The notes under the pieces: generated by a model
Database searches by the model: none
Told to the model about the DNA's origin: nothing
What the model saw: only the letters and a program-made list of their open reading frames with translations
Assembly: GCA_013398015.1 (NCBI GenBank)
Contig: VZRR01010904.1
Coordinates: 829,388-893,387, forward strand
DNA: 64,000 nucleotides
Direction: 5' to 3'
Source of the DNA: Oreocharis arfaki
Taxonomy: Eukaryota > Chordata > Aves > Passeriformes > Paramythiidae
Made by a program: the position numbers and the translations under genes
Shown here: piece by piece, positions 25,039-38,235 of the stretch
Numbering within the stretch: position 1 is the first letter of the stretch
Layout of the letters: every line of letters starts with the position of its first letter

Positions 25039-28000
25039 ACTTTCTCCTCCAGGTTAGGCATCTTGTCATCAACATTTTTGATTTTCATGTAAAACCGACA
25101 TATAGCTCTTTATCTTCTCATGATGTGTTCCTGCCTTTTTTTTTTTTTTTTTTAAATAGCATCTTTTGCATCTTTTCTCTAGAGGATTTTATCTTGTCTT
25201 TCATGATGGCCATTTTATGTTATCCACTGAAATGTGGGGGTAGTATTATAATTATTGTGTCGGATTCGCACTTAGATTACTGCTTTACATTAGAAAGCTA
25301 ACCATTCATTGCATGTTCTCAAATACACAAAAAAATATGTTTATATTGCCAGAAAGTCAAAACATTACAAGTAAGTGTCTTTATCTTGATGTGGAATTAA
25401 AAAATCAAGTAGTCTTTCCAAATAAATGATGGACAAAGAGTCACAACTGAATAACTTTGCACAAAAATTGTATATTTAGACATATTACTTGTACTGTAGT
25501 AGTACCACAGAGGTCCAGTACCAGTCCAGAAATACACTGTATGCTGTGAAAACTGAGAGCAAGCAAAGTGGGTTGTCATGCTCTAGCTTTCATACCACTG
25601 AGGAACAACATCCTTTCTTGAAGCAGCATTTCTCTTAAATACATCAGTGCTGGAGATATGATGGAGGTTAGTTGGAATATGGTGTTATTCTAGTATTTAT
25701 TGTATGAGCCTGGTAGGGTAATTTGATTTTCTTTCCTGAGTTTCTGGTTTTCCTTCAGTCGCCATAACCATATCCCACAAGACCTGCACTTAACTACAGT
25801 GCTTATATCCTAGGAAGTTCATGCTATCTTCTTTTCTTCCCCAAGATATCTTGTATGTAATTGTCTTCATGTAAAAATGAAGAAACAATAAACAATAATA
25901 AACATGGTATTATCAAACCGTAATTGTTTATGAAGCAAACTTGGGAGAGCCAAAGTTGCTCATTTATAAATGAAATTAACTCATTTAATTACACAGGTTC
26001 ATTTTTACAGCTGGTATTTGTTTGACTTATTGCCATTAACTGTTGTGAGCAATTAACTGTTGTGACTAGACAATAATTATTATTTATATTGCAATTTTTG
26101 AGCTGTTATGTGCACACATAATAACTTTGGTTGTGCTATGAGGGCTGTTGAGCCAGAGGAGGTTAGTTACCTTTCAAAACAATTATGAAATGTCTACAGT
26201 TCACTGTAAGCTCCAATATGTGCATTTAAAGTGAGCTATCGAGTACACAAGCCTAACTGGCCCAAACATTAAATCCCCAGTCTAGAACCTATTAACCCTT
26301 ACTTTCACTGCAAGGATAACAATTAAAAAATGAAAAGACTCTGGAGAAACAAAATTGTGTGGTCTCATGAAGGCTGTTTACATGCCCATCTGAAACGTGT
26401 CTGAAAAATGTCTGGTCTCTTTCATTTAGTAAATGTTAGTATTATTGTAGATTTATTTTTTTTTTAACTTTTTGAGCAGTATTGTTATAGGAGTAAAAGC
26501 CTGAAAACCAAATTCCATATTCTCATCTAGTATGTATTTTCTTCCTTTTTTTCCTTCCTTTCTTACACCTCCAACACCTAAGACGCTGCTGTTGTGCAGT
26601 GATTGCAATACTGCTCTCTGTGCTCATCTTTCAGAGATAGCTGAACCTTACCCAAAGAAATTTTCTGTCCCATTTTTCAGACTTCATCTTAGTTTTATTT
26701 TCATATGTTGCTTCTTACCTTAGCCCACAAAATAAATTTCCTTACAACAAGCAATATAGCTCCACCAATTTGAAATGAGGAAACAGTAAGCAAATTTAGT
26801 AGTGGGAGATATAAACAATTCAGTTGCATGCTACCTTAGCCCACCTTCTCTCTTAACACTTGTGCTTCTGAGCCCAAGGCTTTGGCTTCCAAAGGACAGC
26901 AGGGTGCTCAGGCATGAGGTACATTTCTTTTTTTACATGCCTCAAAGATACCTGAGGGGAAAAAAAAATCATATTCAAACTTCTGTCAGCATTATTGGCC
27001 CATGTGTCCCAGGTTGTCTCTTGCAGAAGTGTGGAAATTACATTGTTCTACCTCTGGGTAGAACATGTTGCCCCAGAAATATCCAATATCACTGTCATCC
27101 TGGCAGAGCAGTTGGTTAGCAGGAGCTGTCTCCTTTCCTCATTCTACTTCTTAATGCTCCACAGTTCATTGGTTAGTTTCTGGTAGTTTTTTCCTTTCTG
27201 TTTTCTATTTTCGAAAATCTTTTCTCCTCCTTTCCCAAATAGACTATTAAGGAAAGCAGAAGTTCTGGTATTTGAATGCTATTTTCAGATGTATGTCTTC
27301 TGGTTGTGCTTATGCTAAAATTCAGGCTGCAGATATAGCTGAGCACAGTGTCTTTTCAGATTTTGTGAGAAATTTCCATTTTTGCTTTTTCTTTTTTTTT
27401 TCTTTCCTTTTTTTTTTAATCAGAAATTATCTGTCAGCAGCCTTTTTTTTTTTTTTTTGTCTTTTTATGATCCTTGGGTCTTTTCCTTTGTATTTCCCCT
27501 CCAAGTATTCTGGCAGCTGACGTGTTCTTTACAATCGATAAAACTGTCCTTCATCTCCACTGCCCAAAAGGGGGTCTTTTTGCAACTGTTTCTATTATTT
27601 AGTCATTCTCTTTTTTTAAAATAGGCATTCACTTCATACTCTTTATTCTGTGCACATTCTCCACTTGCTAAACGGAGCGTGTCCCACCTAGAAAAGACTG
27701 TCCCTCCTGCAGAAATAGGTTCCTTGCTTTTTGTGTCTGTACTGCCTTCTTCTGATCCAGCATTGTGGCTGGCTGCTATGCAGAGCAGTGGGACCTGTTC
27801 TTCAAATAATTATATTTGCACAGATGATAAAACTTTACCAAAAAAGCAATTGCTTTGCAGATTAGTAGGGGAACTTACAAAGGGGATAGTTTTCTTCTGA
27901 GAAAAAAAAAAATCTTTCTAGAGGTGTTTAGATAAATTTTTAAAAACCCCTTAGGTTATGATATTCAGCACCAAAAAACAGCTATTTCAGATTTTGATTG

Positions 28001-28853
28001 AGTACATGTTTCAGCAGGTATTTCTGATGTTATATCTTTGTATGAGGAAATCACTGAAACCCATGAAACTCCAGCAACTTCAGTAAAGCTGCTGAAGATC
28101 AAATATTTTTTCTGAAGGAGAAAGAAGATAAAGTCTGTATCTCATGTCAGTTAAAATATGTTTAACTAGAATCAAATTTTTGATTATTTTTTCTAAAATA
28201 CAAATGTTGCACTGTAGGAATTGCTTATATATTTTTTGGCTAACTTTTCATTCCAAAGGATTATCCAGATACCACAAGTGAACAACATCTCTTAATGGGC
28301 TCTCTGTAGTTTTCATGGCCATTAACATGTTTCTGGTGAGAAAATAATATGTGTTGTTTGGAATGAAGATGACTAAGTGCAGAGTTAACAGGCCTGAGAG
28401 CATTATGCTCATGTTACCAGCTCTGGGCTGTGAGATTTGGGCCTCTGTGGGTATGCTGTGCTATGTACTCTGTACAGGCTTTACTCCAACTAATCTGGAC
28501 AGGCAGCGTGTATCTGACAGCAAATTGCATATAAAGATGATGCAATCTGACTGCTGGGTCCACGAGGATATTGCTGCTGAATAAAAAGTGTTTGAAGGAG
28601 GGGAGTTTGAACTCACATGGGAAATCCAAACCTGCTATGTTCTGTCTTCAGTGGCTGATGTGTATAATCAGGACTTGACTGGAACTCCAGGAGCCTGTAG
28701 GGTCAAAACAGCCTCCACAGACAAAAAGTCAGAGGTGCACCCCCATGCTTTGGGTTCCTTCCAATTCCTTATTGGAATTTCTGCCTTTCTTCTCTGGAAA
28801 AAAATTCTGTAAGTACAAGGGCAGAGGTGTTGCTTCCTCTGTATAGCAAGATC
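25039..28853. other. Unique DNA, no gene seen
   Basis: Homopolymer runs: T18 at 25136-25153 and T16 at 27443-27458, with neighbouring T-rich text around 27380-27420. Around 25900-26260 the sequence is dense in TAATTA, CAATTA and TTTATGA-like words. No gene recognised. Confidence 0.55.
26035..26068 (+). repeat. 17-bp tandem repeat carrying TAACTG twice
   Basis: ATTAACTGTTGTGA occurs at 26035 and again 17 bases later at 26052. Each copy contains TAACTG, which fits the MYB-family site YAAC(G/T)G, and overlaps an AATTAA/ATTAAC homeodomain-like core. It lies in an AT-rich stretch full of homeodomain-like words. A regulatory role is inference only. Confidence 0.6.
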
Positions 28854-29150
28854 ATCATAGAATCATAGAATGGTTTGGGTTGGAAGGGAGCTTAAAAATT
28901 CTTTAGTTCCAGCCCCACTGCCACAGGCAGGAACACCTTCCACTAGACCAGGTTGCTCAGATCCTCATCCTACTTGGCCTTGAACACTGCTGGGAATGAG
29001 GCATCTACAAATTCTTCGGGCAACTCATTCCAGTGCCTCACCATTCTCACAGTGAAGAATTTCTTCCTGACATCAAAGCTAAACCTGCCCTTTTTCAATT
29101 GAAAGCTATTCACTTTGTTCTATACTGTCTGCCCTTGTAAAAAGACCCTT
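28854..29150 (-). mobile_element. CR1 LINE 3' fragment (about 300 bp)
   Basis: Starts ATCATAGAATCATAGAATGG, then TTTGGGTTGGAAGGGAGCTTAAAAATT, CAGCCCCACTGCC, CACCTTCCACTAGACCAGGTTGCTCAGA, CACTGCTGGGAATGAGGCATC and GTGAAGAATTTCTTCCTGACATC. This is a reversed, 5'-truncated avian CR1 with the canonical repeated terminal octamer. It is the best-preserved 3' end of the CR1 copies in the window. The right limit near 29150 is approximate. Confidence 0.93.
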
Positions 29151-32100
29151 TGAGAGTGGTTGATGGTTCTGGTTCGGGTAAAGCAGATGTGAATGGTGTA
29201 TTTGGGCAGCCAGAAATTGCTGGGTATTACCGTAGCTGTATCATTTGCTTGCTACTTGCAGTATCTATAGGAACCAGTTTGCCTTGCTTTCCCTAACCCA
29301 GTTGATCGTCTGATAGTGCTTCATTCTTTTGTTCTCTTGTGACCTGTGGCTTTCCAGTTTTCTTGACTGTCATCAGCAAGTATTTTCTCTTTGCTGTGTG
29401 AAGATAGAAGTTTACAGATTAGCTACAATAAGGCAAATATGTAATTTATTTTGCTTTCTAGTTAAATTGTTCTGTTCTTCAGGAAGGACAGTACATTTCT
29501 GTTTTGCCACGATTTGCCTGATTCTGAGTTGTTTTTTTTTTTTTTTTTTTTTTTCCAAAGATTGGGTTATTTAGTCTTCAACCGGCCTCAAATTTTTCTT
29601 CTGTTGGGCTTACTATTGAAAAAACACAACTTATTTTGTCTTCTCTTAGATTTTGCTTCTTTCATCACATTGCTGTTCCCTCTTGCTCTGTCTACCCCCC
29701 CACGACTTAATTGTATTGTTCTAAAGGAGAGTTCAAAAGGAGTTGAAGAATTTTAATTTTATATGTTCAAACTTTTGCATCTTGGGTAGATAATTTTTTT
29801 ATAAAGATCATTTAAGAAAAAGAGCACTCTCTAAAGTTTGCAAGCTTCCCAGTAGTGTAATAATTATTTCAAAATGTACAGCTTAACTATATTCCAGTTT
29901 CTACGGCTTAGTGAACAAACTGCAACTCCTATGGGAAGTGATATAGTAGAATTGTTTCTGATTTTCTTGAAACCAGATCATTTAAGATCCAGAACTAGCA
30001 GTTAGAAGATGCATTTATTTAACATGTCAGGAAACTTTGTTTCTAAAGCTTGTCCTGTTGTAATATTTGACCACTGATTGCATGAGAATCTGATTTCCCC
30101 TCTCCTCCTCTTTTGGCCTAGTTGCCTACTTAAATGTGTATAAAAGCAGTGCAATAACCTGCTGCAGAAATGAATGTATTTTAACAAATAGTCTTTCAAT
30201 CTTCTTGAATTTACCTACAATTCTGGTAATGATTGCACCTTGTTTGTCTTGTAGTTGCAACATCAGTTTCTCTTTATACTTTTAAGTATTAAAGCTGTTT
30301 TACATCTGTTGAGATGTCTTATTTTAGGATGGTTTTGTTATCAAGTGATCTCTGATCGAGTGTTAATTCCTCCTTCCAGTAAGGTCATCAAAAAACTCTT
30401 TTTAATACTCAAGAAGTTTCTGTGACTGCTGTATTCAAGATACAACCTGTCAGACAGTAAGCAAAGGATATTCCTTATTTCAAAACACGGATATTCCAAA
30501 ATTTTCAACATAAGTTTCTTTGAGCCCTATGATTTGCTTCTATACAAACAGCTATTGGAGTCAGAATTTGTTATTTTTCTGAACTATCTACTTCCAGATT
30601 AGTTTGGTTGCTTTTCTCCATCAATTTTCAGCATTGCACATGAATTTCTATACTGCTTGGTTGCTTAAGTGCCATCAGATGTACTTGCATCTCCGCTGAC
30701 CTAGATCACACTCATTTGAAGAGGTCTGATTGATTCCATGAGAAAGGAAGTTTTTAGTAATGCTAGAAATAAGCAGTGGTATGAAGATACTCAGTTGGGT
30801 ACAGAAAATCTTTGGTGTGTACCTGTTCATAAGTAGCTCATTGGAAGCATTTTAATCTTCTAGACCAAGGACTCAGGCAGCAGTATTTGTTATTTACGAA
30901 GCTGAGATTTGATCCTTCATACAGTTCTTGCCACTGTTGTTATCAAGACTTGGCGCTTAAGACATAATTTGATTGAAGAATTCTTCAGGCTGGCAATTTA
31001 GATGATCCTGTCTAAATTTCTCCCAGTTTCACTTCTTACCACTTCTGCTTGTTGTACAGAATCTTGTTTTGTAGGATGGGAGGAGACAGAAATTACAAAG
31101 GTCTAAATTACGTATTAGTAATTGTCTTTGTCATAGTCTTGTTTTCTGCCATCTTATCTTCCTCCTTCTTTCCCCTTTTTACATTTTGCTGACTTTCTCC
31201 ATAATAGTGTGTTTACTTATTCTACAAAAGTTTTCATTTTTTTTTTAAAGGACTGCAAAGGGGAGAAAGGGTGGAAGTTTTCTCTGTATAATACCCCTAT
31301 GATTGACAGTCTTTTTGCCTCCTGCTTCCTAGTAGGTAGATAACGCTTGCTATATGGGATCTTGTTTTGTAGGGTGGAAGAAGAGGGAGGACTACAACAA
31401 ACACAAATAGTGGTATGTAATTTTCCCTTTCTCCTTTGTCTCTCCCTACTTACCAGTCCTAACACAGAATTTGCTCAGTCATATGGTGATACCTCGTACT
31501 GCTATTTGCTGGTTTTTGTAAAAACACGTCTTCCCAGTTTTTGTTAGTTAAATGCCTGCAGCATTTTAAGAAAGAATGCCGATGAAATATTGCGTGCAAC
31601 ACATAGGTAGTGGATCAGACTGTGCTTGCTCTTGGACACAGTGTGACTGAACTTAAACTGACCAGGTTCTATATCACATTGCAATATCAGAAGTCTTCTA
31701 ATTGTCTGGTATCTTTAAAAATATTTAACAGGCTACTGTATCTGGGGATTTTGGAGAAAACAGCTGTGATGGGGAAAGAGTAATGACCCTATTTAAACTA
31801 AAATCAACTACATGCATAGACTGTGCTCTTTTTGAAAAGCTAATGCTATATAGCTGATAGAGAACCTCCTGATTTTCTGGTTCAAGTTTCATCAAAATGT
31901 TGTAAACTTAAATTCTAGTTGCAGAATCTTAGTTTGAATGACACAGGGAGATGGTAGCCAGCCAGGCGTAACACAGATTATCCAGAGGTAAGGGGATCTT
32001 TTTTGTAAAATAAAGGGGAAAATTGCCATTAGACAGAGAATTTGTATTATTTCTAAGGGTAGGACAGCACTTAAAAAATTACTGTGTTTTGTGGTGTTTG

Positions 32101-32951
32101 AACATTTCACTCAAAAGCGCAGAAGTTATTCAAAAGTCATTGTCATTTGGTTTGGGTTTTGGTGAGATTTTTTCTGTCATAAAGTTCTCATTTATGCCCT
32201 CTCATTAAAAAGGTACAAATTGTTTATCAGAAAGATATATGAAGCATCGTAACTGTAGCACAAAAAATTATGGGGGAAATGCTTTATTGAATTTGGTTAT
32301 CAAAAGGTATAGAGAAAAGCAAATGATGTGTCAAAAACTTGTTTCAAGAAAGATATGATCTTCACTAGACCAATTTTTCTTTGCATTGTGCTGGATTGTT
32401 GGTTCACTATTGACTGAGAAGGAACATGTCTTCTCAGTGAATCATTCCTAGTTTCTATGACACCCCTAAGATCTGCACAGTACAGCTACAGCAAAAACAA
32501 GTCATATTTTCAAGGTCTGAATTGCTGTGATACTTAGGAAACAAAAGCTGCATTTGTATTCGCCATGATGATAGGAAAGCTTTTCCATTTCAGTTGAAAA
32601 CAAGAACAGAACACAGTAAATTCTCAACAGAGTAGCAAATCTGCACTTCTCTTGGTAAGAGCACATGAGGGATCAGATCCTGTACATTAACTGGTCTATA
32701 CAGATTGTGTGTCAAAAAACTAAATGGTAAAGGTAGAATAAATTTTATCTGTTAGATGCTCAGTATAATAATTTTTTTTTTTCCTGTGAGAAAAAACATG
32801 TTGTAATGGATTACTTTAATCCTCAGCATGCTGTTATTGTTTGTGGACTGACGTAACACCTATGATCAAGATAATTCTTTTCTTTCTACTGGGAAACTGG
32901 AAGCAGAGGGATTTTGTGTGATCTCTCTGTGCTTGGTCCATTTAAGAGGAA
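29151..32951. other. Unique AT-rich DNA, no gene seen
   Basis: A T23 run at 29532-29554 is the longest T run in the window. No gene, RNA gene or further repeat family was recognised. Confidence 0.6.
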
Positions 32952-33130
32952 TGTAGTGGGTTGACCCTGACTGGATGCCAGGTACCCACCGAACCTTCTC
33001 TGTCACTCCCCTCCACAACTGGACAGGGAAGAGAAGTGGTTCAAGAGGTTCATGGGTTGAGTTTAGGAGCAGGAGACATCACTCCCCAAATACTATCACC
33101 GGCAAAACAGACTCAGGGATATTAATTGAA

Positions 33131-33136
33131 TTTATT
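33131..33136 (-). promoter_or_regulatory. AATAAA polyadenylation signal in LTR
   Basis: TTTATT on the plus strand is AATAAA on the minus strand, 180 bases before the LTR 3' end. It supports the minus-strand sense call. Function in this old copy is unproven. Confidence 0.4.
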
Positions 33137-33413
33137 ACTAAAAAAACTCAAAGCAGGATAATGAGAAGTAAAAGAAATCTTATGAATCACCTTCCTCCCA
33201 ACCCTCCCTCCTTCCCAGCTCTACCTCCCACTCCGCAGCAGTGCAGGGAGATGGGGAATGGGGCTTATGGTCAGTTCATCATACATTGTTCCTGCCCCTG
33301 CTCAGGGAGAGTAGTCCTTCCCCTACTCCAGCGTGGGGTTCCTCCCACAAGACGCAGTTCTCCACAAACTTCTCCTACATGAGTCCATCCTGCAGCCAAC
33401 TGTTCTTCATGAA

Positions 33414-33660
33414 CTGCTCCAATGTGGATCACTCTTCCATAGGGTACAGTCCTTCAGGAACAAGCTGCTCCAGCATGGGTCCTCCACAGGGTCACAAGTC
33501 CTACCAGGAAACCTGCTCCAGAGTGGGCTCCTCTCTCAACGGTTCTGCAGGTCCCAGACAGGAGCCTGCTCCAGCATGGGCTTCTCATGGGTTCACAGGC
33601 TGCTCTCAGGCATCCACCTGCTACAGTGTGGACTCCTCCACGGGCTACAGGTGGATCTCT
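33414..33660 (-). repeat. Degenerate ~50-bp tandem units inside the LTR
   Basis: On the plus strand, five successive units begin CTGCTCC/ACA-type (CTGCTCCAATGTGG, CTGCTCCAGCATGG, CTGCTCCAGAGTGG, CTGCTCCAGCATGG, CTGCTACAGTGTGG), spaced 48-53 bases apart and followed by CTCC...GGG...CAGG-like text. The periodic lack of stops helps explain the long antisense frames. Such internal tandem units may represent enhancer-like or structural repeats of this LTR family. Confidence 0.65.
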
Positions 33661-33860
33661 GTACTCCCAATGACCTTTATGGGCTGCAGGGGCACAGCTG
33701 CCTCACCATGGTGTTCATCAAGGGCTGCAGGAGAGTCTCAGCTCCAGGTGATGGAGCACCTCCTCCCCTTCCTTCTTCACTGACCATGGTGTTTGCATGG
33801 CTGTTCCTCTCAGTCTCTCTTTTCTGAGAGCGATTACGTCTGCACAATACTTTTTTCCCT

Positions 33861-33870
33861 TCTTAAATAT
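33861..33870 (-). promoter_or_regulatory. TATA-like box in LTR
   Basis: Minus strand ATATTTAAGA, about 180 bases from the minus-strand 5' end of the LTR. This position is compatible with a U3 promoter. No activity can be inferred from sequence alone. Confidence 0.3.
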
Positions 33871-36800
33871 GTTATCACAGAGGCATTACTATCATTCCAG
33901 ATTTGCTCGGCCTTGGCCAGCAGCAGGTCTGTCCTGAAGCCAGCTGGCACTGGCACTGCTGGACATGGGGAAAGCTTCTGACAGCTCCTTACAAAAGCCA
34001 CCCCTGTGTTTCCCCGCTACTAAAACCTGGCCATGCAAACCCAATACAAAGAAATTCAAACTTTCACTGGAGAGATTCTTCCCAGACTAGGGTAAAACCT
34101 AGATTGACATTGTCAACATGGAGCAAAACTACTCCATCATGATGGAAAATGAGTCCCCAAAGTGTATTTCATTTAAATAAGAACTGTATATTGTGGAAAA
34201 ATATGAAATAAGATGATGAAGAACTAATTAAGATGTACAGGTTTTTTACTGTTGGCATTTGGAAAAAAAAGTTAATTGCTTTTATTCTGAGATTCATAAC
34301 ATTATCATTAATTTTCGTGATAACTTTATTACATAGACATGACACGTATTGAATAGAGCTGTCTGTTTGACAGAAAATGCATGGGCTACTAAGATGTCAA
34401 CAGTAATGGCACTTTAAAAGTTTCAAAAGGATGAATAATTACTGTGGATTAAGTTCTATTTGAGCTGGGAGTAGAGGGGTTGAGTTTTTTCTCTTTTTTT
34501 TTTTTAAATGAGATTGTGATTCATCTATGTAATCAACAAAAAAAATCATCGGTCCATGCAGCCTAAAAGGTTGTCTGTTTCAATTTCACGAGTTGCTCTT
34601 GGCCTGTAGTGGAGGGGCCACCACCTCCAGGTTATACTGGTACATCATATCTTTATCTTGGCACTGTGCATGAAAGGCAGTTTAATGGGAACAGGTGTGG
34701 GGCAGTGATTCCGTTACCACTTGCAGTGAAGAATAATCCTTGGTAACTGCATCACCTAGACATCTTTGCTGGCAGCAAAGACACCAATATCCATTTTGTC
34801 TGAATTGTGAACAAATATATATATTGCAGCTTGTCAGTGTTGTATTTGCTGGTTTTGGCATAAAAAAGTTTGTAACACTCCTAATGTGGTGAATTAGATA
34901 CGTAGTTGGCTAAGAATACAAAAGCTTTTCAAGCAATGCTTTCCTGTGGGCATAAATAAATACTTAAGAGCAGATGTGTGGGTGTATTTTCTGCCATTTC
35001 CTAGATTTTAATAATTTTTCTGTTTAAATAATGAAATGCAACACTTAAGAATACTGAGGGATAGGTTTTGAGGCTGGATACTTACAGTATGAAGTTCATT
35101 TTTTAAAAAACATTCTAGTTCTTCAGTGAAATTTAATTTTTACAATGTAAATTAGAAAGATGTCATGGTTTGAATTGCATCAGTACCTGAAAACTGCTAT
35201 TCTGGTATAACAAATCAGATTAATAGTAGTCCTCTGCTGATGTCTATTCATTTTGCATCTGGTATGTATACTTTTGGCTGCCTTTTCTTTGACCCATAGC
35301 TTAAAATTTTCTCACTTTATGATAAATAAATTATGTTTATTTTATTATTAATAGAATGATTGTTGCCTTTAAATAAATTTTTGGCCCTCTGCTTCTGACA
35401 TTTTAGTTTAAAATTGCTATAACAAGTTTGTAAATATGCCCGTCCACTTTTTTTCCTGCCCATTTCAAGCTCATTAGCAGTAGTAAGAGAAGAGAATTCT
35501 CTTGTTAAAAGAGATAGGATTCTGGAAATACTGTGAAGAGAAAATTGTTAGTCATGGACTTGATGTCCAAACAAAATAGACATCAGCCAAAAAGAAGAAG
35601 AAGCCTTCTTATACAACTACTTCCGAAGAATGGAGAACTAGCAAAATATTAGCTTTCCTGAGTTTGAGGCAAATCTGTAGTGCATGGGGAAGCAAATCCA
35701 AACCATTCTATGATCCTCTCAATCCATGAAATTAATGCCAGTCTAATTCTGCTAATAAAAATAAAAATAGTTTTATAAAAAATTATGTTCATTGCTTCCT
35801 TCATATTCCAGCACTGCTGACTTTTGTGAAGCTGTATCTGACCTGCCCAGCAGTGCTGGAGATGACTGACAAACAGGGTTATGATTCAGCTCGCCTCCCT
35901 TTATCCTCACTAGGATGCAGGACTGCTTACTCATGTTCAGTAGAGAGAGAGAGACTGGCCCTATCAGAAGCTGATCCTTCCTAGCAATCTGAGCAGACTT
36001 AGAGACTTCTCTTAGCACCGGTCTTACGGCTGGGGTGTGGTAAATTATTATTTCACTAATCCATTCAAGAAATATATAGCTCTAAGGGTTCTGCTGGTTT
36101 TGTTCATGTGACTTTCAGATAAGTTCTTCTGCCTGTGTAATGATGTGTTAAATTTTCTCTATAAAAGACACTGGAAAACACAATGTTTCCCTTTTCAAAA
36201 GATCACCCTTTCCAAAAAAAAAAAGAACTATGCACTTTATAATGGTATGTAACACAAAGAAGGATTAATGATCTCCAATAAAAGTTAGATTTCTTAACCT
36301 TATAAAGAAGAGAATGAAAACGTCATCCTTTTGTCTAAGGAACTCCATACTAGCATTCTGTTTTCTGGTTGGGAAATTGTTAGTGGTCTTCCTCATAGAC
36401 TTTCCAAAGTTACCTTACACATGGTAACCTTCTCTAAAAAGTGGAACTAGGTATTTAATAGTGAATTTTCGTCTCAGTCTTTTCAAAAAACAGTTCATGT
36501 CATGTTTAATAAATTGACAACATATTTCTTCAACCCCCCAAAAAACCTAACCCAAAATTAGTCCATTGTGAAAGAAGGGAAACTTGCAGTAATGATAGAA
36601 AACAACCAACCAGTTAAACCAAATCAAAGCACACCAAAGCCAAGTCAAAACCCCACCCAGATTTTGTAAAATTGCTGTTTGGGAGTTGTATTGAGATACC
36701 AATCCTGAGAAATCTTGAATCATCAAAGATAACCAGACATTTAGTAATTTCTCTAAGGTAACTTACAAAGTTCTCACTGAGAAATAAGAGTAATCTGATA

Positions 36801-38216
36801 CTGTGCAGCATAGGACTCAATATTTTGAGTTTGTTTTTCAGATTCTTTCTCAAGTTTCCACATTAAATATTGTCAGTTTAAAACATTTGCATTCTACAAA
36901 GCTTTCAAACCCTGCAGAATTGCCCTAGAAATTAAAAGACATTGCAGCTTGTCAGCTCCCCTTTGTGACCATCAATACATTTCTTCCATCAATGTTTCTG
37001 GTCAAGCTACATGCTGCTCTGTCCTCTGTCTCCAAATGCCAGCCTACAATGTACTGCCAATTCATTTTTTTTTTTTAAATTTCTGATAGTATTTACTTTC
37101 TGGGCCGTAAAACCACCCCTGAGGTAGAGATTTGTCTGTTTATGAACACACGTGGAAACCAAATTTTTTGCATATAAAGGAGCCTATCTTATATGTTCAC
37201 TGCAGGGAGCAGAACAGAACTCTGGTCTTATGCTCTGGACTTTGAACGGAGAAATCAACAGTGGCACATGCTTGGATGAGTGGTCTGAAAAAAATAGTGC
37301 CATTCTACACTCTTCATGTACACCCAATAACCAGATTTGCAAAACAGATACGTGACCAAAGAAGTTTGTTGTGGTTGAATATTTAGTAGCACTTAGATTA
37401 TTTCTAACAGAAGAATAATGCTCATTTTATACTTGTGATGCAATTATATTATTCTATGGTTTAGAGGAGAATTCAAAAAAAGTTACTGAAATGTCAAAAT
37501 GTAGACATAAGGGAGGCCTATGTTTGGAAGATCTCTTGCTTCTATATTTGTCCAGCATGGATCCTTGTCAGTACATACTCAGTTTCCGCTGTTCCTTTCA
37601 GTTCTTACCTTGGTTTTTTGGCTTAATAATTGTGACTATGTTATTTCAATTTGACCCACAGAGTATGGAATGTTAAATGTGCTTATTAAATGTATTAGAA
37701 TCAAATGATTTACCATGGGAACTGAGGGTTTCCCAGTCTTCATGTGATATTCTTGGAACACATCTTACCAATAACGGAGTTCATTTTGTCATCTGCTTAA
37801 TATCAATGAATTTTAGTGAAGCAAAGGAGGTGAGATGGGGTATGTGGTTTTTAAAACATGACTTCTTGAAAAAAAATTGAAAAATAAATGTTCTCTATCA
37901 AAGGCAAAAGGACAACTGGTCAGCTTTGTAACTCAATCATTCTTCACACTGTTGCTTATCCTCTTTAAGTTATCAATATCACATGACTGAATTTGCAGAG
38001 GTTCTGACCGGAACTCTGCAAGTCAGTAAGGGCTGGGGCAGTCAGCTTTCTAAAAATAACTGGCCTGATTTTTATACTTTAGAGGAATTTTCACTCAAGC
38101 AAAAAATTGTCACTGCCAGATGGTGATGGAAGCATTACTACAGCAAGGGAATGTTAACAAAGATGCACTCAGCAAAGCAAATTGTTGCCATAGTGACAGG
38201 ATGCTAAGCATTTTCA

Positions 38217-38235
38217 AATAAATAAATAAATAAAA
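38217..38235 (+). repeat. (AATA)n microsatellite
   Basis: About four and a half copies of AATA in AT-rich DNA. Confidence 0.85.

Larger units (their letters stand above)
32952..34048 (-). mobile_element. Solo LTR of an avian endogenous retrovirus (about 1.1 kb)
   Basis: The element starts TGTAGTGGGTTGACC and ends CAAACCCAATACA, the TG...CA termini of a retroviral LTR. It is flanked by AGGAA (32947-32951) and AAGAA (34049-34053), a possible 5-bp target duplication with one mismatch. It is clearly richer in GC than the host DNA. The likely sense strand is minus: it opens TGTATTGGGTTTGCATGG, carries a TATA-like ATATTTAAGA (33861-33870 on +) and an AATAAA (33131-33136 on +) toward its 3' end. 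I recognise the type from bird genomes but cannot assign a family name safely. No gag, pol or env sequence adjoins it, so it is a solo LTR left by recombination. The plus-strand open frames inside it (up to 180 codons) are antisense by-products. Confidence 0.85.

Noticed and set aside
33241..33827. 180- and 164-codon frames as genes
   Set aside because: They lie antisense inside a solo LTR and owe their length to GC-rich ~50-bp repeats.
35161..35185. TGTCATGGTTTGAATTGC as the start of a second avian LTR
   Set aside because: Only about a dozen bases match LTR starts I know and nothing LTR-like follows.
35690..35725. AACCATTCTATGATCCTC as a CR1 3' tip
   Set aside because: A single octamer match without the upstream CR1 text; could be chance.
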